From: Firmicutes bacterium AM31-12AC
Lineage (GTDB): Bacteria > Bacillota > Clostridia > Lachnospirales > Lachnospiraceae
Reading direction: 5' to 3'
Length of the DNA: 45,402 nucleotides
NCBI GenBank assembly: GCA_003480425.1
Contig: QUJA01000020.1
Coordinates: forward strand, 1 to 45,402
Shown here piece by piece: positions 23,311 through 33,600 of this stretch. A program made the translations under genes and the position numbers. Each line of letters begins with the position of its first letter. Positions within the stretch are counted from its first letter, which is position 1. The notes under the pieces were generated by a model. It ran no database searches and was not told where the DNA came from. It saw nothing but the letters and a program-made list of their open reading frames with translations.

Positions 23311-23769
23311 TCACCTCCTGGCACAACTTTTCTTTCTGTACTCATTCAGTTCCTGGCGTCCTATAATCGGGATACCAGGATAACCATCTGCCTGTGTCCT
23401 GATTGCTGGAGAGCTCGCCTGGATATGAAATACCCAATTCAATTCACTCGGATCTCTCGGCCAGAAACCATTGATCAGCATAGCCTCCTTGAACTGATTG
23501 TTGTGCAGATGGATCTGGGTACGTTTATACAAAACTTCTTTCAGATCATCACTGGTAAGATGCGGATAGATTTTCTGTGCCGGATAAAAATTCCAGAATA
23601 CCCAGTCAAGGATAATGTTCTGTGTTTCCAGCGGAAGTTCATACAGATGATGATCATCATTGACTGTATGAACACGGTATCCAGGCTGTGCATTTTCCAG
23701 ATTTTTCATCTGAATGTAAGGATTATCCTGGTTCCACTGCCTGATTCGGATCTTATCGATTTCCTTCAT
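23311..23769 (-). CDS. Hypothetical ICE protein between virB4 and the wall hydrolase
   Basis: About 152 aa, soluble. Visible features: MKEIDKIRIRQWNQDNPY, YELPLETQNIILDWVFWNFY, FKEAMLINGFWPRD and a C-terminal PIIGRQELNEY. I do not recognise the family. ATG at 23769 follows GGAGG at 9 nt and lies inside the end of virB4 (17-nt overlap). Its stop TGA lies within the ribosome binding site of the hydrolase gene, so translation is coupled on both sides. Confidence 0.7.
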   Translation of the reverse strand: MKEIDKIRIRQWNQDNPYIQMKNLENAQPGYRVHTVNDDHHLYELPLETQNIILDWVFWNFYPAQKIYPHLTSDDLKEVLYKRTQIHLHNNQFKEAMLINGFWPRDPSELNWVFHIQASSPAIRTQADGYPGIPIIGRQELNEYRKKSCARR

Positions 23770-26193
23770 GCTTTTCCGCCTCCATTTCTTTCTCTCGTTT
23801 TTCAACTTCTTCCGGTTTTGTAGTCATCAAACTGTACAGCTTCAAGTTCTTATCGAACTTGTCTTTAAATGGAATAATTGTTGTTCCATAGAAAAGAAGT
23901 CCTTCTCCTTCCCCGGAATTCGTCACATAAGACAACTGATATGGGGAAATATTCAGCTGTTTTGCAAGGATCTGTCTGTCACCTGCAGCCTGGTTCAGCA
24001 TCAGAATAAAATCACTGTTCTCAAAGATATTTTCAATTTCCCTGCTGGCAAGAAGATCTTTGATATTCTGTGTGATTCCAGTCGGTACGCCTCCCCATTT
24101 TCTGAATCTCTTCCAGATTTCTACGGAATAAGCTGCTGTCTGTTCTTCTTTGAGCAGAAGGTGGAATTCATCGATATAGTACCTGGTAGATTTGATGCCA
24201 CGGTTGATTGTAACTCTGTTCCATACCTGATCCTGGACGATGAGCATTCCAATCTTTTTCAGCTGCTTTCCAAGTTCTTTGATATCAAAGCAGACAATAC
24301 GGTTATTCAATTCCACATTGGTTCTATGGTTAAATACTTTCAGTGATCCATTTACATAGATTTCCAACGCTGTTGCAATTCTCTGGGCCTGCGGTTCTTT
24401 CTGCTTTCTAAGACAGTCATACAGGTCACCGAGAACCGGCATATTTTCCGGTTTTGGATCTGCAAAGTACTTCTGATACACCAGTGGAAGACAGCGGTCG
24501 ATCACTGATTTTTCCTCTGCTTCAATTCCATCCCTGCTTCCCATGATCAGCTCGCATAAAGACAGGACAAAATCGGATTTCACTCCAAGTGGATTGTCAT
24601 CATCGGAATAATCCATATTGATATCCATCGGATTGATATAATCCTTACTGGTCGGTGAAATGTGTACGACCTGTCCGCCAAGTGCATGGACCAGTGATAA
24701 TACTCACCCTCCGGATCTCCGATGATAATGTCATCCTTCGTGACAAAGAAAGCGTTGGTGATTTCTCTTTTTGCAGCAAAGGATTTACCGGATCCAGGTG
24801 TACCAAGGATTAGTCCATTCGGGTTTTTCAGCTTTTTACGATCCACCATAATCATGTTGTTGCTGAGTGCATTTAATCCGTAATACAGGGATTCTCCTGC
24901 CATAAAAAGTTCCTGAGTGGTAAACGGTACGAAGATAGCAGTGCTGGTCGTGGTCAGTGCACGTTTGATGGGGATATGATTGACTCCCAGCGGAACACTG
25001 CTCATCAGTCCTTCTTCCTGCTGATAGTCCAGACGTTTCAGTACACAGTTGTATTTCTGTGCAATTCCGGCAGTCTGGAAGATGGCATTGTCCAGTGCCT
25101 GTTTGGTCTTTGCTGTATTTAAAAAGAGCGCTGTTACAAGGAACATACGCTCATTTCGTGACTGCAGGTCTTCTAACAGACGCTTAGCTTCTCCGCCATA
25201 CGTGTTCAGATCCGATGGAATGATATCCATATCGTATCCGGCCCGGACTGCTTTTTTCTGTTCTTCGATTTTCATACGGTTGATATCCGTCACTTTGCTT
25301 TTTACCAGCTTGATTGCCTTCATCTGATCCACAGACTGGACATGCAGGTTGACGATCAGGTTCTTATCGATATCCAGAAATTCTGCCAGCATCTTATCCG
25401 TAAGCTCCGGTGCCAGGATCTGCAGATAAGAGACAGCCCCGATAGTATTTCCCATCTGGAACGTATTTCTATCCCGGAACACAAAACTGGTCGGTGCCAC
25501 ATAATCCTTTGTATTGAGTCCTGTCCGGATCATGGAACCATAATCAAACTGGAAGTCTGTCATGATATCCGGATTGAAAGTCTCATACAGTATCTGCAGA
25601 CGTTCCACGCCATTCAGCGGATATGCCGGAACTCCAAGGATCTTGAAGTTGTTCAGGATATCTGATTCAATACGTTCCAGCTTTGGCTTTGCTTCCCGGA
25701 TATTATCCGCTTCGATGGAAAAGGTGATATATTTTGACTTCACCAGACCGTTGTTTCCTTTTGCCAGCTGCTGTTTCAACATCTTTGCGTATTCCATACG
25801 GACATCATCAAAAGCATCCTCCTGTGGTCGGATCCGGATGACCTGTTCAAATTCTTTCATGCTGCTTTTATGATTGATAAAGCTCAGCTGAAAATGGATA
25901 CTGGCATCAAAGTAATTGAGGAAATCGCACCAGTTTTCAAAGATCGCATTTTTGTCCTCGTTCTGAGCCAGCTGGTAGTTGATGTCATAAAAGCGGATAC
26001 ACTTAGAATACGTTTTTCCCTGTACCCTGCAGATTCCATCCTTTCCCATTTCCTTATAAGCGATCGACTGCTGGACGGACAGTTTTTTCTGCCTGCGTTT
26101 CTCTTCCTGCTTTTCTTTTTTCTTTTTCTCTTTTCTGTCTACTTTTTTGTACCCGGTATCTGCGACAGTTTTCTTATTTTTCTTTTTTCGCAA
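23753..26193 (-). pseudogene. VirB4-type conjugation ATPase with a one-base frameshift
   Basis: The N-terminal part, from TTG at 26193 (AAGGAGG 8 nt upstream, inside prgI), contains the VirB4 N-domain and the Walker A motif LILGTPGSGKSFAAKRE. It runs to a premature stop at 24580. The C-terminal part continues in another frame from LVHALGGQVVHISP and includes ESGDGIEAEEKS-like and YYIDEFHLLL (Walker B) segments. The total of 2441 nt is one base short of 814 codons. A missing base near 24690-24697, where GEYYP is expected and GEYYH is read, explains it. VirB4 powers channel assembly; without it conjugation should fail, so this indel matters most. Confidence 0.9.
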
Positions 26194-26563
26194 CCGTTTT
26201 TCCTCCTTTCGGTTTTCCTGTATCCGGAGACTGCTTGATCTGTTCCGGATCTGTTTCATAATAGTTTTCAGTTTCATATTTTCTGACGGGCGGACGAAGA
26301 AACTTCACCCGGATCATATGCATCAGAACATCTTCCAGATGCATCCCGTCTTTTTCGTACATGGCAAATAAAAATGCCGGTAACATTAAAAGCACCATGA
26401 CCGTTGCTGCATTACTGTTTCCCATCACATTACGCAAGAGAAAATAGCTTGGAATTCCCATTGCAGCACCTATCCCGATACAGATCAGCTGTCTTTTGGT
26501 CAGGTTAAATGCTACTTTATTCTTTACCTTCGTTAAATCTTTCGGTACGCTAACATATGCCAT
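26174..26563 (-). CDS. PrgI-family membrane protein
   Basis: About 129 aa. MAYVSVPKDLTKVKNKVAFN is the PrgI signature opening, followed by two closely spaced transmembrane helices (LICIGIGAAMGIPSYFLL and AATVMVLLMLPAFLFAMYE) and a cytoplasmic tail. ATG at 26563 has GGAGTG upstream. It is a VirB3-like component of Gram-positive type IV systems, normally encoded directly before VirB4, as here; its end overlaps the virB4 start by 20 nt. Confidence 0.88.
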   Translation of the reverse strand: MAYVSVPKDLTKVKNKVAFNLTKRQLICIGIGAAMGIPSYFLLRNVMGNSNAATVMVLLMLPAFLFAMYEKDGMHLEDVLMHMIRVKFLRPPVRKYETENYYETDPEQIKQSPDTGKPKGGKTVAKKEK

Positions 26564-26585
26564 GATTTTCACTCCTTCCTGTAAT

Positions 26586-27458
26586 TTAGTGCGCGTTAAA
26601 TATCGACTTACTTAAGGATGCCGTCTTAAAGAGGCTGTAACATAAGATCACCGTGTAAGCCATAACGCCAAATAATGAAGAACTCAGATTATCTGAATAC
26701 TGGATACCTGCAACAAGCACTGCATAGATTGCAACGCATACCATCATCAGAAATGCCTGGAAAGCCAGGGCAAAGAGTCCTCTGAAATAATTCGTGCCGA
26801 TCTGTCCCCATTCTCTGTTACTCATAGTTGCGAATGGAATCGGCGCAACTGAGGTATATAGGTAAATCTCTATCATACGTCCATACATAATCACTGTGAT
26901 CAGTACAGACAGGATTCTCATACAGAAGCCAGCAATAAGGGTTTCTAACGCCAATACAACAAGTTCTCCGATTTCCATACTTTCCAGGGTTGCGGAAAGA
27001 TCCGTCAATGCCGAAGAAATATCAATGGCGGTACTTCCTGTGATAACACCGGCCGCAGAATTAACTACGTGCTGGCCCACATCGAATACCGCCATTGTGA
27101 TCGTAAATGTGTTACTCACCAGATATACAGCGATCCACATTTTTACGAAGTACTTGAAAAACATCCAGGTATCAATATCATGCATGTTGTTGCGCTCGGT
27201 CAGCATAGAAATCAATTCGTAGCAGAGTACGAGTGTGATAATAATACCTGCGATCGGCATGATCACGGAATCCGATAAGTTCCGGATCATACTGAATATG
27301 CTGCCGTTCCACCCTTGCGGGGTCTGTCCAACCTGGGTAGCGATCTCACCGGTCTTTTGATTAACATCAGTGAACATCGTGTCCAGGTTGGAAGTGATCA
27401 TCCCGGTTAAGAGTTCCCTCATCCATTCCTCAATCGCATCAAAAATCTGACTGAACAT
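26586..27458 (-). CDS. VirB6/TrbL-like conjugation channel protein (CD1112 type)
   Basis: 290 aa with about six transmembrane helices, for example VIMPIAGIIITLVLCYELI, MWIAVYLVSNTFTITMAVF, MRILSVLITVIMYG and VMAYTVILCYSLF. The conserved IYLYTSVAPIPFATMSNREWGQIGTNY loop is typical of the family. It would form the polytopic inner channel of the type IV system. GGAG precedes the ATG. It lies between Maff2 and PrgI in the standard order. Confidence 0.88.
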   Translation of the reverse strand: MFSQIFDAIEEWMRELLTGMITSNLDTMFTDVNQKTGEIATQVGQTPQGWNGSIFSMIRNLSDSVIMPIAGIIITLVLCYELISMLTERNNMHDIDTWMFFKYFVKMWIAVYLVSNTFTITMAVFDVGQHVVNSAAGVITGSTAIDISSALTDLSATLESMEIGELVVLALETLIAGFCMRILSVLITVIMYGRMIEIYLYTSVAPIPFATMSNREWGQIGTNYFRGLFALAFQAFLMMVCVAIYAVLVAGIQYSDNLSSSLFGVMAYTVILCYSLFKTASLSKSIFNAH

Positions 27459-27477
27459 GGATCTCTACTCCTTTCTC

Positions 27478-27711
27478 TTAACCAAATAATCCACTCAGAA
27501 GCGGGATCAGCTGTGTTCCGATCAGGATAACACCACCACCGCTCATCAGCTGCTTAATTCCCTGGGATTTTGCACCCGGGTTGTCGTTTCCATAACCTTC
27601 CATCAGGTTGATTACACCCCAGACACCAAGGCCGGCACCGATTGCAACGACCAGTGTCTGAAGGATATTGATTGCACTGCTAAAAAAAGCCATAATCAAA
27701 TGTATGAACAA
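27478..27711 (-). CDS. Maff2-family membrane protein (VirB2-like)
   Basis: 77 aa with two transmembrane helices (INILQTLVVAIGAGLGVWGVI and GGGVILIGTQLIPLLSG) joined by the conserved segment NLMEGYGNDNPGAKSQGIKQ. This is the Maff2 family, small pilin-like or channel subunits of Gram-positive type IV systems. A strong hairpin (27709-27741) overlaps its first codons. Confidence 0.88.
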   Translation of the reverse strand: MFIHLIMAFFSSAINILQTLVVAIGAGLGVWGVINLMEGYGNDNPGAKSQGIKQLMSGGGVILIGTQLIPLLSGLFG

Positions 27712-27741
27712 ACGCTTTTTCTTATGGTCTGTAAGCGTTTG
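27709..27741 (-). ncRNA. Hairpin at the 5' end of the Maff2 gene
   Basis: A perfect 9-bp stem, CAAACGCTT/AAGCGTTTG, with a 15-nt loop, between virD4 and Maff2 and not followed by a T run. It may stabilise the Maff2 mRNA, block the ribosome or mark a processing site. The same span also reads as a stem on the plus strand. Confidence 0.45.
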
Positions 27742-27821
27742 GCTCTACTCCTTTCCCTTTTATTCAGACCTTTTTGTACCCTTATCAGTAGTAGCAGGGT
27801 GCTCGAATTCTTTCTTTCATA

Positions 27822-29645
27822 TCAGTCCTCACCTTCCTCAGCTTCAATTGCTGATACGTCTTCTTGTGTTACAGTTACTTCATACATTTCAAATTCTGTA
27901 TCTTCCGACATCACCAGTCGGTGTGCCAGATACTTTTCGACATCAAACGCATTATTCTTATTAAAATCGGCAAGCTCTTTGTACCGTTTATGCTTTGTGA
28001 TGTCATATTTGTTGCTTAAAAACGGCCGGACTCCTCGAAGCTGTAAGATACATTTTTCTCCATCCATGACCGCCAGCTCATCTCTACTCATCAGTTCCTT
28101 TCCAGTCTTTTGATAATTCAATCCATAGGACCGGTTGCTACCTCTGGTATCTGATGTGTTGTAAAGATCAATGGTTTCCTTTCCCAGGGTTTCTGATATT
28201 TCTTTCAGTGTGGAGCTTTCCTTTCCGCCCAGGAAAAGAACGGTGTCACAGTTGCCTGTGATCGTCTCAGCAGCATCCTTATAGATGGTTTTCAGCTGAG
28301 ATTGTGACTGCAAGATGATAGAAGCGGAGATCTCCCTGCTTCGGATCGTAGCAATCAATTTGTCGAATTTTGGAATCTGTCCGATATTGCTGAACTCATC
28401 AAGGAGCAGCCGTACATGATAGGGAAGCCTGCCTCCATGCTCATCATCTGCTTTATCACAAAGCAGGTTAAAGAGCTGGGTGTACATGATCGCTACCACA
28501 AAGTTGAATGTGTCATCTGTATCACTAATGATGACAAACATGGCTGTTCTCTGATCACCGATCATATCCAGTTCCATTTCGTCATAGGACATGATTTCTC
28601 TTAGCTCCTGAATATCAAATGGTGCAAGTCTGGCACCACAGGAAATCAAAATCGACTTCGCGGTTTTACCGGCAGCAAGCTTGTACTTGCGATATTGCCT
28701 TACTGCAAAGTGTTCCGGATTTTCTGCTTCCAGTTCTTCAAACAATTCATCCACCGCATTTTTAAATTCTTCATCATCCTCCCTGGTCTCACTGGCATTG
28801 ATAAATTCCAACAGAGTAGAAAAGTTCTGTTCTTCCTCTGGTGCCTCATACCAGATGTATCCGATCAGTGCAGAATACAAAAGACGTTCGGCCTTTACCC
28901 AGAAATCTTCAGTTGATTTTTCGCCTTCACCCTTGGTATTTGCGATAATGGTATTGACCAGCTTCAAGATGTCTTTTTCACTCCGGATATAATGGAACGG
29001 ATTGTAATGCATGGACTTTTTAAAGTTGATCGTATTTAATACCTTGATCCGGTATCCTCCATTTACCAACATCTTCCCGCATTCGACGATGATCGTACCC
29101 TTCGGATCAGTGACCACATAGGATACGTGATCCGTCATCTGCATAAGGTTGGGCTTCACATAGAATCTTGTCTTACCAGATCCGGAACCACCGATAACGA
29201 TCACATTCTTATTTCTGGCATACTTCGGAGCTTTTGGTCGGCTGTTCATGGTCAGACGTTCCGTTTCTGTGAGGATGACATTGTTTTCAAAGACCGGATC
29301 CATGAAGGGTTCGATATCTTTTCTATTTCCCCATCTGGCCGATCCATACTCCACACCTTGTCGGAACTTCTTTGCATTTTTTGAACGATAGTAGACCACC
29401 AGTTTTAATGCACCTGCAACCAGAACACCTACTGCAAGGTCCTGCAAAGCGACACTTGGCAGCCAGCTTAAAAATGCCAGTCGGAAATTGACTAACATCA
29501 CGCCAAGTCTCTGGACCATGCTTTCTCCCAGGCAATGCCGGTACAGCCAGGATCCTTTATCTGCTACATAGAAAATAAAGAAATATGGGAGATTTAAGAT
29601 CACCAGCCGTTTGACCTGGATCTTCTGTAATTTTTCCCGGATCAT
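27822..29645 (-). CDS. VirD4/TraG-type coupling protein (CD1115 type)
   Basis: 607 aa. Two N-terminal transmembrane segments (VILNLPYFFIFYVAD and LAVGVLVAGALKLVVYY) precede the ATPase: Walker A VIVIGGSGSGKTRF at about 147-160 and Walker B RLLLDEFSNIG at about 380. KYARNKNVIVI and SREISASIILQSQSQLK are family-typical. It brings the relaxase-DNA complex to the channel. Its ATG overlaps the PcfB stop (ATGA). The C-terminal tail is acidic, as in relatives that bind the relaxosome. It appears intact. Confidence 0.95.
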   Translation of the reverse strand: MIREKLQKIQVKRLVILNLPYFFIFYVADKGSWLYRHCLGESMVQRLGVMLVNFRLAFLSWLPSVALQDLAVGVLVAGALKLVVYYRSKNAKKFRQGVEYGSARWGNRKDIEPFMDPVFENNVILTETERLTMNSRPKAPKYARNKNVIVIGGSGSGKTRFYVKPNLMQMTDHVSYVVTDPKGTIIVECGKMLVNGGYRIKVLNTINFKKSMHYNPFHYIRSEKDILKLVNTIIANTKGEGEKSTEDFWVKAERLLYSALIGYIWYEAPEEEQNFSTLLEFINASETREDDEEFKNAVDELFEELEAENPEHFAVRQYRKYKLAAGKTAKSILISCGARLAPFDIQELREIMSYDEMELDMIGDQRTAMFVIISDTDDTFNFVVAIMYTQLFNLLCDKADDEHGGRLPYHVRLLLDEFSNIGQIPKFDKLIATIRSREISASIILQSQSQLKTIYKDAAETITGNCDTVLFLGGKESSTLKEISETLGKETIDLYNTSDTRGSNRSYGLNYQKTGKELMSRDELAVMDGEKCILQLRGVRPFLSNKYDITKHKRYKELADFNKNNAFDVEKYLAHRLVMSEDTEFEMYEVTVTQEDVSAIEAEEGED

Positions 29646-30205
29646 CGTTCCTGACCTCTAGATTTTTGTCTCTGCTTCACACGCTGGCGGTGCTTTGCTT
29701 TTCTTTCTACAGATTTCTGCAGTTTCTTTCTGACGGATGGTTTCTTCGCCTGTTTCTTTTTCAGTTCTACTCCGGCATATTCCCGGAAAGCCGCTGTCAT
29801 CACATCCACATCTTTGGCCTTAAAGAAGACCAGATATTTCGGTGGATCAGCACCGACTTCTTTCTTCAGGCTGTAATCAATGCCGTATTTTCTTGCCACA
29901 CGATCAAAGGATTTGATATTTTCATCTGTGATCTTTAAGTTGGAAAGCTGTACTCCCTGTGCATTCAGCTGCTTGATAGTCTGCTTTCCATGTGGCTTTT
30001 TCTTTTCAATCTTTTTTCGGGCTTTTTCCCTTCCTTTCTCCTGAGCCCGTCCGGTCTTTTCTGCCATTTTCACCTGCGATGCTTTCTGTTTCCTTCGGTT
30101 GTCCATTTCTAGGAACTTCCGAAGGGCTGCTTTTAGCACACTGGCAGTGATCTTGACTCCCTGGATGCTCAGGCTGATCACTTTCTGATTTACTTCTTCC
30201 TGCAA
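29642..30205 (-). CDS. PcfB-family (DUF3801) protein
   Basis: 187 aa, strongly basic. QKVISLSIQGVKITASVLKAAL at the N-terminus and LKITDENIKSFDRVARKYGI with a YLVFFKAKDVDVMTAAF segment match PcfB/DUF3801, relaxosome accessory proteins that work with VirD4-type coupling proteins. The Lys/Arg-rich ends suggest nucleic acid binding. The start is a TTG at 30205, directly after the upstream stop, with AAAGGACG before it. It overlaps virD4. Confidence 0.85.
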   Translation of the reverse strand: MQEEVNQKVISLSIQGVKITASVLKAALRKFLEMDNRRKQKASQVKMAEKTGRAQEKGREKARKKIEKKKPHGKQTIKQLNAQGVQLSNLKITDENIKSFDRVARKYGIDYSLKKEVGADPPKYLVFFKAKDVDVMTAAFREYAGVELKKKQAKKPSVRKKLQKSVERKAKHRQRVKQRQKSRGQER

Positions 30206-30484
30206 TTACCCACGTCCTTTCTTTCCTTTCATTTCAGAATGAAGACGGGCAATACAATATCCGATGCATGGAACATGTTTTCCATACGGACAGCCACTAC
30301 ATGGTGTTGTTTTCTCTGCTTTTTTCTTTTCTGGAAGCAAATAGTGACACTGCTTCAAATTACAGCCTTTCTTTTTACCTGCCCACCAGTAACAGTACTT
30401 GCAGGACCATGGCTTTTCTTCGCTGTACTTTCTTCCCTCTATAGCTGCATTTGGTTCTATGATCAGATCTTTATTTGTCTTCAT
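30206..30484 (-). CDS. Small cysteine-rich protein, probable zinc binding
   Basis: 92 aa with eight cysteines: CKYC, CNLKQC, CSGC, then a lone Cys and a final YC. The pairs could hold one or two zinc ions. CKYCYWWAGKKKGCNLKQCH and PCSGCPYGKHVPCIGYCIAR are distinctive for a small protein often found ahead of pcfB in these elements; function unknown. GAGGAGG precedes the ATG. It overlaps the end of the small membrane protein gene by 14 nt. Confidence 0.7.
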   Translation of the reverse strand: MKTNKDLIIEPNAAIEGRKYSEEKPWSCKYCYWWAGKKKGCNLKQCHYLLPEKKKAEKTTPCSGCPYGKHVPCIGYCIARLHSEMKGKKGRG

Positions 30485-30617
30485 TCTGTTCCTCCTCTTT
30501 TCTCATGATTTCTGTCAGTTTTTTCTCTGCCTGACTTCCGGCAGCAATGAGACAATACAAAACTGTAAATATTGCCGCTACTCCCAGAAGAGCAACAAAA
30601 ATAATGATATTTCTCAT
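30471..30617 (-). CDS. Small single-pass membrane protein
   Basis: 48 aa: MRNIIIFVALLGVAAIFTVL begins a single membrane helix, followed by a charged tail ending EEEQNEDK. GGGAG lies 5 nt before the ATG, and the gene overlaps the Cys-rich gene, so it is translationally coupled. It starts 20 nt after the terminator that follows the SpaA gene. Confidence 0.65.
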   Translation of the reverse strand: MRNIIIFVALLGVAAIFTVLYCLIAAGSQAEKKLTEIMRKEEEQNEDK

Positions 30618-30636
30618 GGTTTCTCCCATCTAAAAA

Positions 30637-30672
30637 AGCGTCCACAGATTCCTTTCGGTTTCCATGAACGCT
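30637..30672 (-). terminator. Terminator or attenuator after the surface protein gene
   Basis: Minus strand: stem AGCGTTCA/TGGACGCT (one mismatch) with a 20-nt loop, followed by TTTTTT, 14 nt after the SpaA stop. It separates the adhesin from the downstream transfer genes or reduces read-through into them. Confidence 0.7.
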
Positions 30673-30685
30673 CACTCTTATTTAA

Positions 30686-33600
30686 CTAGTGTTTCTTTTT
30701 TCTCATAAATGCAAGGGCTCCTGTACCAGTCGCACCAATGCCGAGAAGCATAAACCACAGCCACAGATTGGTGTTATCCCCAGTCTTTGGTGAATCACTG
30801 ACAGGTTTTCCACCTTCCGGTGTCTTTTCTGCCGGTTTTTCCTCATCCACCATGGTTACATGCTGTACTACACTGGTATCCTTTACTTTGAATTCCACAT
30901 CTTTTGCAACCAGATAGCCATCCGGTGCTGTTTCTTCACGGAGAGTGTATTTTCCGATCGGAAGCATTTCGATGTAATGTGCTTTCTCTGTACTGGTCCA
31001 GCTTTCCACAACTTTTCCATCCTGATCAAGGATTGTGAGTTTCGCTCCCGGAAGTTCTTTTCCGGCGATATCCTGTTTGGAGATTTTCACCTTCGTTACA
31101 TCATCCTTCATCTCAACTTTCTGCACATCGGCAGTATCTTTGATGGTGAACTTCACGCTTTCAGCTGTCACATAACCATCGGCCGGTTTTGTTTCAACCA
31201 GTGCGTATTCTTTTCCGACAGTCAGCTCACGGATCACATGTGCTTCTTTACCGGAAGTCCATTCATCCACGATATTTCCATCGGCATCTACCACTTTCAG
31301 CTTACATCCTGGAAGTTCTTTTCCGGTTGTCAGACTGGATTTGGTAAATTCTACAACGGTTGGCTGATTCTCAAAGGTAAAATCATAGGTTACAGTCGGC
31401 TGATTCTCACCTGCATACTCAAAAGTAAATTCCTTTACTTCATCGTTGGTTACGAATCCATCCGGTGCATAGAGTTCTTTTACATAGTAAGTGGCTCCTA
31501 TTGGAAGATCTGCAACAAATGTGATCTTTCCTTCTTCATCCGTAGATTTCAGTTCAATGATCTCATTGGCTTCGATCAGGACTTTACCAGTTGTCTCAGA
31601 CTTAATGTCTTCTTTGGCAAATAATCCAAAGATAGCGCCTTCCAATGTACGGTCAGAATCTTTTTCTTTCTTAAGTACACTGACTTCTACTCTCTGGCGA
31701 TTGTTCTGCCAGTCTTTGTCATAGACTACAACTGGTGTATTCTGATCCACGTAAGTCAGATCTACATGACGGATCTCACCATCCAGTACATGACCGTAAG
31801 CAGTTCCTGTTTCTTTCACATAGTATTTACCAAGTGGAAGATTTTCCAGTTTTGCAATACCGGTTTCATCTGTCTTGATCGTTGCGATCAGTTCATCCTT
31901 TTTATAGTAATCGTCACTGACGCCATCGGCAGCCTTAATGTCTTCCTCAGCATAGACTTCAAACGTAACATCTGTCAGCTTTCCAGTTACATAGTTGAAA
32001 ATGTGTTCCACCACACCTTTGACCTTATCGGCCAGTGTAACAGAATCCAGGAATTCTCCCTTCTTGTTGATGATCAGTTCACCAACCGGTACCTCGTCCT
32101 TCATTTCCACTTTTTGAACCTCTCCGGTATCTTTGACTGTGAATGTCACATCATTGGCTACCAGATAACCATGCGGTGCAAACTCTTCATGTAGGGTATA
32201 AGTCTCACCCACTTTCAGATATTTGATCACATGCGGTGCATCTTTGGAAGATGTCCAGCTATCTACTACATTTCCATCTTTATCCGTTACTTTCAGATAA
32301 GCTCCATCCAGTTCTACACCGGTTGTTGCATCTGATTTTGTGATCTCAACAGTTGTCGGCTGGTTCTTCTTTACGGATTTTAATGTTACTGTCTGTACAT
32401 CCTGCCCCTGATAAGAAGCATCAAATCTCAGTACTTCATCCGAAGATACGAATCCATCTGGTGCTTTCAGTTCTTTTACATAATAGCTTCCAAGTGGAAG
32501 ATCCAGTGTACATGCTGCCTGACCTTTTTCATCAGAAGTCATTTCCTGTAAAAGAGTATCTGCTTTGACGATCACTTTTCCATCTTTCGTCTGAATGTCT
32601 TTTGCATTGTAAATACCGAACACTGCTCCGGCTACTGTATTGCCTGTCTCAGCATCCTGTTTTTCGACAGTAATCGACACTTTCTGTCGTTCATCTGTGA
32701 CAGAGATTTCTTTCTCGATCACTGCAGTATCCTGATCCGCATAAGCAAATTCGACATTTTCCGGCACAGTATTTAACACATAAGTGTCCGGTGCATTCTT
32801 CTCTTTAACATAGTACCTGCCAAGTGTAAGATTCTTTACGGTTGCATAACCATCTGCATCCGTTGTGACGGTTGCTACCAGTGCATCCTTTGCAAAATAC
32901 AGAGTTCTCTGTCCATCTGCACCTACCTGATGATCGGCAGTATAAATATCCTCTGCCGCATAGACTTCAAATTCAGCACCTGCAAGTCCAGCCATTTCAA
33001 ACTGGAATTCCTTATCAAATCCCTTTAACACTTCACCCTGTTTATAGATCTTTAACTGACCTTTGACCGGGGCATTGGTATATTCCACATCAATGACTGC
33101 ATCTCCTGTGACAGGATCGGTCAGATAAGCAGTATCTGTATCAACTGCAACTGTCACATAGTTTTTGGATATTGTGTACCCATCGGGTGCCGTCACTTCC
33201 TCAATCCTGTAGTTACCAGGTTTCAGATTCTTTGGCAGTACCAGGTATCCTTCTTCATTTGTGAAATAAGATTTGTGTACCGTTGGCTTTGGATAGGATG
33301 TTGTCTGTTCCACATATTTCTGATTATCCAGGTCATATACCTTGAATTCAGTATTCGCCAGGAGTACAGATTTCTGTGTTTCTGCATCCTTTTTGATGAT
33401 CTTTAATTTTGCTTTGAATTCCTTATCCAGAAGCACTCGCCATGTCTGTGGTGTATCCGGATGATTCTCTGTGATCTTCACTACAAAATCATCGACCGGT
33501 GCATAGTTGTGTTTGCTTGTGGTTTCTCTTACCACATAAGTTCCATATGGAAGCGGAATCGATCTTGCATATCCTTTTTCATCGGTAAACATTTCTGTCT

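Noticed and set aside
30481..30675. 64-codon leftward frame with a Cys/Ser-rich product
   Set aside because: The overlapping 48-aa membrane protein frame (30471-30617) has the ribosome binding site and coding character.
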